From assembly GCA_035711845.1 (NCBI GenBank), contig DASTBU010000150.1, positions 1-55,574 of the forward strand: a DNA stretch of 55,574 nucleotides. The letters are read 5' to 3'. Shown here piece after piece: positions 20,289 through 30,759 of the stretch. The notes under the pieces are model-generated. The model was not told where the DNA came from. It saw only the letters and a list, made by a program, of their open reading frames with translations, and did no database searches. Every line of letters begins with the position of its first letter. Position 1 is the first letter of the stretch. The DNA comes from DASTBU01 sp035711845 (GTDB taxonomy: Bacteria; Acidobacteriota; Vicinamibacteria; Vicinamibacterales; 2-12-FULL-66-21). The position numbers were made by a program, and so were the translations under genes.

Positions 20289-21848
20289 ATGCCGGACGCT
20301 TTTCCACGGACCTCCCTTTCCATTCTCGTTCCCGTCTACAACGAGCAGCACCTGGTGGCCGCCTCTCTCGAGCGCCTCACCGTTCTGGCCTCGAGCCCGA
20401 ATCTCGAGCGCGTCGAGGTCATCGTCGTCGACGACTGCTCGAGCGACGGTACGCCTGAGGTCCTCCGTGCCGTTCAGGCAAAGAAGGCCGGTGAGCCGGC
20501 TGGGTTCTTCTCGTGGCGCTTTCTGCGGCACGAGCGGAACGGGGGGAAGGGCCGGGCCATTCGGACCGCGCTCGAGGCGGCGACGTGCGAGCTGTCGGTC
20601 ATCCACGATGCCGACCTCGAGTACAACCCGAGGGATCTCCTGCGCATCGTGCAGGTCTTCATCGACGAACCGGCCGACGCCGTCTTCGGCACGCGCTTCT
20701 CGGGCAGCGAGGTACGGCGGGTGCTGCTCTACCGGCACCAGCTGGGAAACAAGTTCCTGACGACGCTGTGCAATCTGGTCACGAACCTCAACCTGACCGA
20801 CATGGAGACCTGCTACAAGGCGGTCAGAACCGACCTGCTGAAATCGATTCCAATCGCCTCGAACGACTTCCGGATCGAGCCGGAGCTGACGATCAAGCTG
20901 GCGAAACGGCGGGCGCGGATCTTCGAGGTGCCCATCAGCTACTCGGGCCGAACGTATCAGGAGGGCAAGAAAATCAATTGGCGTGACGGCGCGCGCGCGG
21001 TCGGCGCCATTCTGCGGTTCGCCCTGTCCGACGAGATTTACCGGAAGGATGCGTACGGCAGCCAGATCCTGGCGCGTCTCAGCCGCGCGCCGAGGTTCAA
21101 CGCCTGGATGGCCGACGTCATCCGTCCGTTCTGCGGGAACCGGGTGCTGGAGATCGGCGGGGGCGTCGGCAATCTGACGCTCGAGCTCGTCCCGCGGTGG
21201 ACCTTCGTTGTGTCGGACATCAATCCGCTCTATCTCCAGACGCTGAACTCGCTGCGCCATCAGCGGCCCTACCTGGACGTTCAGTACTGCGACGTCACGG
21301 ACATCACGACCTTCAGCCGCCCGCCCGAGGGCTTCGACACCGCTATCTGCCTGAACGTCATCGAGCACATCGCCGCCGACAGGCAGGCCCTGCAGAACAT
21401 CCGATCGGTGCTAGCACCCGAAGGAAGAGCGATCATCCTCGTGCCGCAGGGCCAGTGGAACTACGGCACACTCGACGAGGTTCTCGGCCACGAGCGCCGT
21501 TACAGCCGGGAGACGCTGACCAGACTGGCGCACGACAGCGGATTCCATGTCGAGCATCTCTTCGAGTTCAATCGCGTTGGGACGATCGCGTGGTTCATCA
21601 ACGGCAGGCTGCTGAGGCGCCGTTCGTTCAGCCTGCCGCAGATCAAGCTCCTGAACTGGATGGTGCCGCTCATGCGGCCGCTGGATGGAATCCTGCCGAC
21701 ACCGCCGCTCAGCCTGATCGCGATTTTGCGGCCGGCGCCAGCAGCCGATGCTGCCTCGGGGCACGAACGCCCGAGCCCGGACAGCGTGGAGAGGAGGCCG
21801 GCGGCGGAAACGGGGCGCCAGGCGGCGTCCGTTTCCGGATTGCGCTGA
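20289..21848 (+). CDS. Fusion of family-2 glycosyltransferase and SAM methyltransferase
   Basis: 519 residues in two domains. Residues about 9-245 are a GT-A family 2 transferase: LSILVPVYNEQ, the nucleotide-sugar motif VVDDCSSDGT (47-55), HDADLEYNP (106-114) and a dolichol-phosphate-mannose-synthase-like METCYKAVR. Residues about 280-430 are a class I methyltransferase with motif I VLEIGGGVGN (286-295), SDINP and ICLNVIEHI. It has no membrane helices, and the last 35 residues look disordered. Both activities could modify the same lipid-linked or surface sugar, but acceptor and sugar are unknown. Transcribed alone after the groEL terminator; abuts the convergent hydrolase. Confidence 0.87.
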   Translation: MPDAFPRTSLSILVPVYNEQHLVAASLERLTVLASSPNLERVEVIVVDDCSSDGTPEVLRAVQAKKAGEPAGFFSWRFLRHERNGGKGRAIRTALEAATCELSVIHDADLEYNPRDLLRIVQVFIDEPADAVFGTRFSGSEVRRVLLYRHQLGNKFLTTLCNLVTNLNLTDMETCYKAVRTDLLKSIPIASNDFRIEPELTIKLAKRRARIFEVPISYSGRTYQEGKKINWRDGARAVGAILRFALSDEIYRKDAYGSQILARLSRAPRFNAWMADVIRPFCGNRVLEIGGGVGNLTLELVPRWTFVVSDINPLYLQTLNSLRHQRPYLDVQYCDVTDITTFSRPPEGFDTAICLNVIEHIAADRQALQNIRSVLAPEGRAIILVPQGQWNYGTLDEVLGHERRYSRETLTRLAHDSGFHVEHLFEFNRVGTIAWFINGRLLRRRSFSLPQIKLLNWMVPLMRPLDGILPTPPLSLIAILRPAPAADAASGHERPSPDSVERRPAAETGRQAASVSGLR

Positions 21849-22925
21849 CTATCGTTTCAATTCGGCCAGGAAGCGCGCGAGCTCCTCGCTCCACAGATCC
21901 GGCACGGAGTGAGAACCGTGCCCGCGTGTGCGATCGGAAACCGGCATCAGCACGAAGCGGCCGCGCTTCACCTGCTGGATCAATTCCCGCATCATCGGCA
22001 GCTCCGGGGGGTTCACGAAATCGTCCGCCGAGTTGATGGCGAGAAGCGGCGCGACGATCTGCCCGAGGTGCGGCGACGGATCGTAGTCCTCCGACGCGCG
22101 GAAGTAGTAGATCATGTCGTTCGCGTCGCTGTTCCTGCTGCGCGATGCGATCTGGTTTGCAAGCCACTTGTCGGCCGCGGCTGCCGTCGGGAACTGCTTC
22201 TGCCACTGCAGCGGCGAGCTCGTAGCCATCAACAGGAACCCGAGCGCGTTCGACAGGCCACGCGGTTGCTCCGTGTAGTCGCCGTTGTTCCAGGTCGGGT
22301 CGTTGACAATGGCGTCGACCAGCAGTTTTCGCCAGACCCGATTCCGGCCGGCAATCTCGACCGGATTGCTGGCGAGCGGCACCAGGCCCTCCATGAACTC
22401 CGGATACATGTAGCCCCACAGCCAGGTGTGCATCGCTCCCATCGACGTCCCCATCACGAGCCGGAGGTGCGAAAGCCCCAGCCCCCTGGTGACGAGAAGA
22501 TGCTGGAGAGCGACCATGTCCCTGTAGCCGTATTTCGGGAACTTCATTCGCAACCCGTCGCTGGGCTTGCTGGACTGGCCGTGCCCGACGTTGTCGGGAA
22601 GGATGATGAAGTAGCGCTCCGCGTCCAGAAGCTGCCCCTTGCCGAAGAGGCGCCCGGCATAGCCCTGGTTCAAGAACCCTCGTCCCGACCCGCCGGTCCC
22701 GTGCAGGATCAGGACGCCGTTGCGCACGATGCCGTCGGGATCCTTCCGGGGAGTGCCGACCGTTCGATAGTGGATCCGCACCTGTGGCAGCGTCTCGCCG
22801 CTCTGAAACGTGAAATCGCTGGCGGCGAAATCTCCCTCAACGAGCGTGGGGTACGACTGGGCGCGCGCTTCGCACGCAGCGCCGAGCAACAGAACCAGGA
22901 ACAGCGGCGTAATACGCTTCTGCAT
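21849..22925 (-). CDS. Secreted alpha/beta hydrolase of the MetX-like family
   Basis: 358 residues with a signal peptide (RITPLFLVLLLGAACEARAQ). The body follows homoserine O-acetyltransferase-like hydrolases: ILHGTGGSGRGFL, the nucleophile elbow MGTSMGAMHTW, an acid in INSADDFVNPPEL and a late histidine in TRGHGSHSVPDLW. Because it is exported it is not expected to be a methionine biosynthesis enzyme; an esterase or amidase role is more likely. It is divergent from the metalloprotease, whose start lies 79 bases away, and converges with the glycosyltransferase with no gap. Substrate unknown. Confidence 0.85.
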   Translation of the reverse strand: MQKRITPLFLVLLLGAACEARAQSYPTLVEGDFAASDFTFQSGETLPQVRIHYRTVGTPRKDPDGIVRNGVLILHGTGGSGRGFLNQGYAGRLFGKGQLLDAERYFIILPDNVGHGQSSKPSDGLRMKFPKYGYRDMVALQHLLVTRGLGLSHLRLVMGTSMGAMHTWLWGYMYPEFMEGLVPLASNPVEIAGRNRVWRKLLVDAIVNDPTWNNGDYTEQPRGLSNALGFLLMATSSPLQWQKQFPTAAAADKWLANQIASRSRNSDANDMIYYFRASEDYDPSPHLGQIVAPLLAINSADDFVNPPELPMMRELIQQVKRGRFVLMPVSDRTRGHGSHSVPDLWSEELARFLAELKR

Positions 22926-23004
22926 GCCGCGCAGTATGGCATCATTGCGGCACCCCGGTCACACCACCCCGCCGCAGCAGGGTAAGGGAGATGGAGGCTT
23001 TCAC

Positions 23005-25590
<2,586 letters not shown>

Positions 25591-25623
25591 GCAACAGCTA
25601 TCAGCTGGGGGAATCGATCGGGG

Positions 25624-25653
25624 ACGCCGGTTGAGCGATCAGCCGGCGTTTTT
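25624..25653 (+). terminator. Rho-independent terminator after the metalloprotease
   Basis: ACGCCGGTTGA and TCAGCCGGCGT pair over 11 bases with one G-T, closed by a GCGA tetraloop of the GNRA type, then five T residues. It runs right up to the stop codon of the convergent TonB-family gene. Confidence 0.88.
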
Positions 25654-26535
25654 CTAGCGGAGCGTGAAGTCCATCTGGACGAGCACGATCACGGGGACCG
25701 CTTCGCCGGTGAGCTGATTCGTGCCGGGGATGAAGCGCCAGAGCTTCACCGTGCGTGCGGCTTCCTGATCGAGGCCGAATGTGGGGTCGAGCGACCGCGT
25801 CACCTTGACGGGGCCGACGGTCCCATCGGGCAGCACGACAGCTTCGAGCCACACCGTCCCCTGAATCTTGGCCCGCATGGCCTCGGCCGTGTAGTTCGGC
25901 TTGACTTCCTTGAGCAGCTTCGGCGAGGTGATGCCGTTGCCCGGACGTGCCGCACCGCCGCCGAAATTTCCGCCGTAGCCGTCGCCAAGACCCGAACCCT
26001 GCCCCGGCCCGACGCCGGTCCCGCGTCCCGAACCCGCCCCACCGCCCGTTCCGCTGCCCTGGGAGAGCGTAGGCACCGACGGTACGTTGGCCAGCACGCC
26101 TGGCGCCTGCTCGATCCCCGTCTGCATCGGCTGGGCGGGAATCGTGAGCGGAGGTGTTTCCGGCGGCGGATCCGGTTTCTTGGGGACCTCGAGCTTCACA
26201 GGTTTGGCGGCCGGAACAGTGATCTTGTCCTTGCCCGGGGCTTCGGCCTTTCTCGGCGGGTCGGGCATCTTGTTGCCGCCGCCGCCACCACCGCCTCCGG
26301 GCCCCGGCGCGGCGAGCCACACGATCTCGGAAGGCAGCCGTTCGATCGGCCTCGAGCCCGGCACCACGGCAGGTAAACGGCTGGCGATGAAGATCGCCAA
26401 CAGCACGCCCGCAATGTGGCTGAAGAGGGACAGACCGACCGCGTTGCCGAACCGAAGCCTGTCGTCCTTACCGGACGGAACGTGTCCGGCAAGAAAATGC
26501 GCGTTCGGGCTGGTCGCCGGATAAGTGCCTGACAT
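25654..26535 (-). CDS. TonB-family energy transducer protein
   Basis: 293 residues. One membrane helix near 35-55 (GNAVGLSLFSHIAGVLLAIF), then a long periplasmic Pro/Gly-rich spacer that includes an eight-glycine run and a GTGGGAGSGRG-type stretch. The C-terminal TonB domain (about 215-290) has KPNYTAEAMRAKIQGTVWLE and WRFIPGTN. TonB links the proton gradient to outer-membrane receptors. ExbB/ExbD are not in the window. I start at the ATG giving MSGTYPATS; upstream codons at 26568 and 26595 are possible alternatives, and no strong ribosome site decides. Confidence 0.85.
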   Translation of the reverse strand: MSGTYPATSPNAHFLAGHVPSGKDDRLRFGNAVGLSLFSHIAGVLLAIFIASRLPAVVPGSRPIERLPSEIVWLAAPGPGGGGGGGGNKMPDPPRKAEAPGKDKITVPAAKPVKLEVPKKPDPPPETPPLTIPAQPMQTGIEQAPGVLANVPSVPTLSQGSGTGGGAGSGRGTGVGPGQGSGLGDGYGGNFGGGAARPGNGITSPKLLKEVKPNYTAEAMRAKIQGTVWLEAVVLPDGTVGPVKVTRSLDPTFGLDQEAARTVKLWRFIPGTNQLTGEAVPVIVLVQMDFTLR

Positions 26536-26744
26536 CGGGTTTTCTGGTGGATCTGCCGCTGATCTCATTGTGGCTGACCCCACAGACTTCTGCAAGGTGC
26601 AATATGGATGCCCCCATCGGAAGGGGTTTCACACAGCAGTTTCTCGGCCCAGCCTTGCCGTTTCGTCACACTTATTGGACGCTGCAGACACCATGGTGGA
26701 CGCACACCGATCCTGAATCCCTTTCGTCTTTCGTCCCTGGAGCC

Positions 26745-27182
26745 TCAGACGCGTCCGACCCAGGCGCCGATCGCGGCGTTTCCGCCGCCGTAAGCATGTA
26801 GACGGGCAAGCGCATCGGCCGCCCGGCGCTCGCTCAGCACCGCAACCAGAACGCCGCCACGTTCCACGAGGGTCTCGAAGATCTGGCCGTCATGCGACTG
26901 GAATCCAGCACGGCCGCAACTCTTTGCGAGCCCGCTCGATTCGAGCAGGGCATCCCCGCCCTGCAGCGTCGCGGCGAGCGCCCCGGCTGAGACGAGCGGG
27001 CCGAGCTTCGGAACGCTGACGGACTGCGCCGCGGTCCCGAGATGCGTGCGAACGAGGTTCTCCGCTTCGGGCGATGCCCTGGCAAGAACGGAAACCTCGG
27101 CTGGAGCGAACCCGTCCGCAACCAGGGCGGCAATGCCGCGGTCGGCGGAGACTACATCCTGAAAGACTCCAATCGTGTACAT
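26745..27182 (-). CDS. YflT-like (general stress 17M) protein, first copy
   Basis: 145 residues. N-terminal YTIGVFQDVVSADRGIAALVADGF and a ferredoxin-like pattern, then VSVLAR, match the heat-induced stress protein YflT fold. The middle is Gly/Ala-rich (LGPLVSAGALAATLQGGDAL) and the end has a second strand-helix unit (GGVLVAVLSERRAADALARL). It is a paralogue of the next gene upstream, 22 bases away, and probably co-transcribed. Cytosolic stress proteins of this kind have no known reaction. Confidence 0.72.
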   Translation of the reverse strand: MYTIGVFQDVVSADRGIAALVADGFAPAEVSVLARASPEAENLVRTHLGTAAQSVSVPKLGPLVSAGALAATLQGGDALLESSGLAKSCGRAGFQSHDGQIFETLVERGGVLVAVLSERRAADALARLHAYGGGNAAIGAWVGRV

Positions 27183-27204
27183 GCTCGTCGACAGAGCCGG
27201 GCCG

Positions 27205-27720
27205 TCATTCCTCCCAATTCGCGGTCAGCACGCGACCAGCCCCGCTGCGGGTCAGGGCCTCGCGTATGGTCGGCACATCGGCAGGAGTGGCGTGGACGCC
27301 GAGCAGGACCCCCCCGGTTCGGACCTCCCGCTCGAGCGCGTGGGCTTCGTGTTCGGCAACGCCCGCGGCGGTGAGTGCCGATGCGACCCCCCCGGCGACA
27401 TGACCGGCCACCTCGCCGAGCCCGGCAGACAGCGGACCCGCGGTGACAATCGGCCCGATCCCCGGCATCACCAGAGCGATTGCCGCCAGCACCTGACCGC
27501 TCAGCTCACCGAGGACCGCAGCCCGTCGCGAGTCTTCGATGTCCGCACCGGGCGTGGCGTCCATCTGCTCGGCGAGCGCGCCTTCCTCGTCGTGGCTCCG
27601 GGAAATCACCGAGATCTGCTCGCGCGCGACGCCGGCGGCGTGGAGCGCACGGGCGCCGGCTGCGGCAACCGAAGGGTTCGGATACGAGGCCAACACGAGA
27701 GGATGGGACATCCCGGACAT
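27205..27720 (-). CDS. YflT-like (general stress 17M) protein, second copy
   Basis: 171 residues from ATG 27720 (MSGMSHPLVLASYPNPSVAA), with GCGGGG just upstream; ATG 27711 is the other candidate. It has the same layout as its neighbour: a strand-helix N-terminus, ISVISRSHDEEG, a glycine-zipper-like hydrophobic middle (LAAIALVMPGIGPIVTAGPL) and a C-terminal half GGVLLGVHATPADVPTIREAL. The Gly-rich middle could associate with membranes. Tandem duplication with the shorter copy downstream. Confidence 0.72.
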   Translation of the reverse strand: MSGMSHPLVLASYPNPSVAAAGARALHAAGVAREQISVISRSHDEEGALAEQMDATPGADIEDSRRAAVLGELSGQVLAAIALVMPGIGPIVTAGPLSAGLGEVAGHVAGGVASALTAAGVAEHEAHALEREVRTGGVLLGVHATPADVPTIREALTRSGAGRVLTANWEE

Positions 27721-27765
27721 CTTACCCCGCGAATCCTGCGAATCCCACATGCCCTCCCGCTTCGC

Positions 27766-28680
27766 TCACCTCACCAGGTACCCGTCTCTGGCCCGCACCC
27801 GGACCCGTGGACGATTCACGTTCACGACAATCGAGCGCCACTCGCCCGAGGCAGCGACGAGCGGCCGCGATGGGCTGTAGCCGATCAGGTACTGAAAGCG
27901 CAGCTCTCGCGCAATGCCTTGGACCAGGTCGGTCAGCCCCTTGCCGTCGCGTGCGTGGATGGATCGTCCTCCTGTCAGCGCCGCGAGCTCGGCGAACAGC
28001 GCGGGACGGTCGCGGCCGATGGCAATCGGAAACACGATCACGTTCGCCCGCCGGGCGCGGTCGAGAACGTCGGCTGGCGTAGCGCGGCTGTAGCGATCCG
28101 CACCATCGGAGAACAGCAGCAGCGCATGGCGCCCACGGTTCGTGCCCGCCCGCTCGATGCTGTCGATCGCCTCGATGATCGAGTCGTGCAGCGCTGTCGT
28201 CCCCCACGAATCGATGTCGTCGATCATTTCGCGCGTGGTGCGGGCTTCCGAGACCTCGAACGTGGTGCCGATCTTCACGATCAGCACTTTGTCCTCGGGC
28301 CTGAGCGCGTCGAGAAACGCCCGCGCCGCTCGCTTGGTCGCGTCAAGCCGCTCTCCCGCCATGCTGAAGCTGCGGTCGAGTGCGAGACCGACATTCAAGG
28401 GGAAGTCTCCTGCCACGAACGCCGAGATGGCTTGCGGCTGGCCGTCCTCGAGCACCTGGAAGTCGGCCGACGTGAGGCCAGTGATCGGCTCACCCTTGTC
28501 GTCGGTCACCGTCAGGTAGACCTCGACGAGGTTCACACCGGAAGCGAACTGCGGCAGGCCCGCCACCACGGCCGCGCCCATGACCGGTATCAAGAGGCCG
28601 ATGGTGATAGAATTGACGAGTCTCCGGTTCGACGGCGCCCGCCACCTCCTGGTGTTCAGCGGGCAAAAAGGAGCCGCCAT
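27766..28680 (-). CDS. VWFA-domain protein of the acidobacterial type
   Basis: After a hydrophobic leader (ITIGLLIPVMGAAVVAGL) the protein shows the acidobacterial VWFA-related pattern: VNLVEVYLTVTDDKGEPI, DFQVLEDGQPQAIS, then a von Willebrand A domain with the MIDAS start ALDRSFSMAG and LLLFSDGADRYS. It is probably exported. The start is uncertain. ATG 28680 keeps the whole leader plus a basic n-region (NRRLVNS) and shares the CCATGG at the tatA start. TTG 28593 or ATG 28581 would leave intergenic space but cut the leader short. About 304 residues from 28680; function unknown. Confidence 0.8.
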   Translation of the reverse strand: MAAPFCPLNTRRWRAPSNRRLVNSITIGLLIPVMGAAVVAGLPQFASGVNLVEVYLTVTDDKGEPITGLTSADFQVLEDGQPQAISAFVAGDFPLNVGLALDRSFSMAGERLDATKRAARAFLDALRPEDKVLIVKIGTTFEVSEARTTREMIDDIDSWGTTALHDSIIEAIDSIERAGTNRGRHALLLFSDGADRYSRATPADVLDRARRANVIVFPIAIGRDRPALFAELAALTGGRSIHARDGKGLTDLVQGIARELRFQYLIGYSPSRPLVAASGEWRSIVVNVNRPRVRVRARDGYLVR

Positions 28681-28834
28681 GGGTCTCGGGATTCCCGAAC
28701 TGCTCGTTATTCTCTTCTTGATCATCCTGATCTTCGGAGCAAGTCGCCTGCCGGAAATCGGCCGCGGCATCGGCAAGGGCATCAGGAACTTCAAGGATGC
28801 CACGCGTGAGGGTACGTCCCGCGACGACCGCTGA
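28679..28834 (+). CDS. tatA: TatA/E-type twin-arginine translocase subunit, very short
   Basis: 51 residues: an N-terminal membrane helix (GIPELLVILFLIILIFGASR), the FGxxRLPEIG-type hinge, then a short amphipathic helix (RGIGKGIRNFKDATREG). This is shorter than most TatA proteins because the charged tail is nearly missing. AAAAAGGAG lies six bases before the ATG. TatA forms the export pore for folded Tat substrates with TatC, which is not in the window. The start codon sits in a CCATGG that is also a possible start of the divergent VWFA gene. Confidence 0.93.
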   Translation: MGLGIPELLVILFLIILIFGASRLPEIGRGIGKGIRNFKDATREGTSRDDR

Positions 28835-28848
28835 GGCGCGCGGCCTTC

Positions 28849-30759
28849 CTACAGGACCACCCGCGCATCTCCAACCCTGCGGGTGACCCGCTCCCTGTCC
28901 AGGTATTCGAGCAGCGGAATTGCATACTTGCGAGTGATCCCGTATCGCTCCTTGAAGGATGCCACGTCGACGCGGGGCTTCTCCTGGACTTCTTTGAGCT
29001 TTCGCACGTCGGCCTTCAGCGTCTCGAGCGACGCGGCGTGAAACACGAGCGTATCGAGTCGCACGAGGATCCGCTGCCGGAGCAGTAACCCGATCACCCT
29101 GTCCGCAGTCTCGCGGGGGGTCCCGGCGGCGGCGGCGGCGGCTTGGACATCCGGCGGCGCCAGCTTCGCTTCCCGGAAGATCTCGGTCAGCAGGGTTTGC
29201 ACGCGCGACTCCTCGGGCGACAACGAGACCTGGTGTCCCTGCAGCGCCAGGCGGTCGCGGCCGGCGATGCGCCCGGCCGACATGAGTCGCTGAATCACGT
29301 GCGCAAACACGGCCGGCGCCGCCTTGCCGAAGATCCGCTCCCGGGCTTCCTCCCGCGGCATGCCTTCCGAGAGCGGGTTCGCTCGATGGTGGGCCTTCAG
29401 CTCGGAGATGAGACGCTCGCCGCACGCGGTCAGCGCCTCGGTCGGAACGATCAGGTCGTCGATCGGCTCCACGGCTCGCTCTTGCGCGAGGCGCTCGACC
29501 AGCGCCGCCGCCTCGGCCTTCGCGAGCCCGGCCCGGCTGACCAGGGCCGATCGCGAGAGGCCCGAAGCGCCGCGTTCCCGCACCATGGCCGTGACAACGG
29601 CATTGGTGTCGCCGCCGAGCGCTCGCATTCGGGCAATGCCGGCGGCGGTGCGGATGGCGCTGCGGGGTGGGTTGGGATCGAGCACCACTCCTCCGCCGAT
29701 CGTGACTGGTGGCGAGTATGCCCGGATGATGAACCGGTCGCCGCGCGTGAGCACGGCCGGCGCCTCCAGGCGCAGTCGGGCAAACGCCGATTGGCCGGGC
29801 TGGAGCGCGGCGAGGGCCGCTTCGCCGTCCCGCCCCGATGCGAGTGACACGCGCCCGATCAGCTCGGAGGTTCCATGGTGGAAGCGAACGCGCGTGCCGT
29901 GCTTCAGCACGCGTGCATCGGGCAGCAGGTCGAGCGCGGCATCGAGGCGACTCGCGCTCTCGAAGGCCCCCGGCTCGGTCAGGGTCTCTCCCCGTTCAAG
30001 ATCGCTGACCTCGATCCCTCCCAGGTTCGCCGCGACGCGCCGTCCTGCCGAGGCGTTGGACTCGCGCCGGCCGTGCACCTGAAGCCCGCGCACCTTGACC
30101 CGACGGTTCGAGGGCAGCAGCAGCAGCTCCTGCTCCTCGGCTATCGAGCCCGACACCAGCGTTCCTGTCACGACGGTGCCGAACCCCTTCATCGTGAACA
30201 CCCGATCGACCGGGAGGCGAACCGGTCCCGTACTGCTCCGCTCCCGTACCCGGCCGGCGAGCGTCTGCAGCGTCGCTTGGAGCTCGTCGAGTCCCTGGCC
30301 GGTTTTCGCGGACACGCGCACCAGAGGCGCCGCGGCCAGAAAGGAACCTTCCACGAGCTCCCGCGTCTCGAGCGCCGCGATCTCCTGCATGTCCGCGTCG
30401 GCGATATCCGTCTTCGTGAGGACGATGACACCGCAGGGAACGCGCAGCAGTTCGCAGATCTCGAAGTGCTCGCGCGTCTGGGGCATGACCGACTCATCGG
30501 CGGCCACCACGAGCAGCACCAGATCGACGCCCCCGGCGCCGGCCAGCATGTTCTTGACGAAGCGCTCGTGGCCCGGCACGTCGACGAACGACAGGTCGCA
30601 CGTATCGGTTTCGAGGTGAGCGAACCCCAGGTCAATGGTGATGCCCCGTTCCTGCTCCTCTTTGAGGCGATCCGGGTCCGTCCCGGTGAGCGCGCGAACG
30701 AGCGCGCTCTTGCCGTGATCGATGTGACCGGCAGTCCCGATGACGACGGTACGTTTCAT
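28849..30759 (-). CDS. selB: SelB, selenocysteine-specific elongation factor
   Basis: 636 residues. GTPase motifs: GTAGHIDHGKSALV (9-22, with Ser-Ala after the P-loop lysine), DVPGHE (60-65) and LTKTD. After the EF-Tu-like domains 2 and 3 come the C-terminal winged-helix repeats (for example ETLKADVRKLKEV and FKERYGITRKYAIPLLEYLDRE) that bind the SECIS hairpin. SelB carries Sec-tRNA to UGA codons. Its start overlaps the rnr stop as ATGA. selA, selC and selD are not in the window, so the rest of the Sec machinery must be elsewhere. Confidence 0.96.
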   Translation of the reverse strand: MKRTVVIGTAGHIDHGKSALVRALTGTDPDRLKEEQERGITIDLGFAHLETDTCDLSFVDVPGHERFVKNMLAGAGGVDLVLLVVAADESVMPQTREHFEICELLRVPCGVIVLTKTDIADADMQEIAALETRELVEGSFLAAAPLVRVSAKTGQGLDELQATLQTLAGRVRERSSTGPVRLPVDRVFTMKGFGTVVTGTLVSGSIAEEQELLLLPSNRRVKVRGLQVHGRRESNASAGRRVAANLGGIEVSDLERGETLTEPGAFESASRLDAALDLLPDARVLKHGTRVRFHHGTSELIGRVSLASGRDGEAALAALQPGQSAFARLRLEAPAVLTRGDRFIIRAYSPPVTIGGGVVLDPNPPRSAIRTAAGIARMRALGGDTNAVVTAMVRERGASGLSRSALVSRAGLAKAEAAALVERLAQERAVEPIDDLIVPTEALTACGERLISELKAHHRANPLSEGMPREEARERIFGKAAPAVFAHVIQRLMSAGRIAGRDRLALQGHQVSLSPEESRVQTLLTEIFREAKLAPPDVQAAAAAAGTPRETADRVIGLLLRQRILVRLDTLVFHAASLETLKADVRKLKEVQEKPRVDVASFKERYGITRKYAIPLLEYLDRERVTRRVGDARVVL

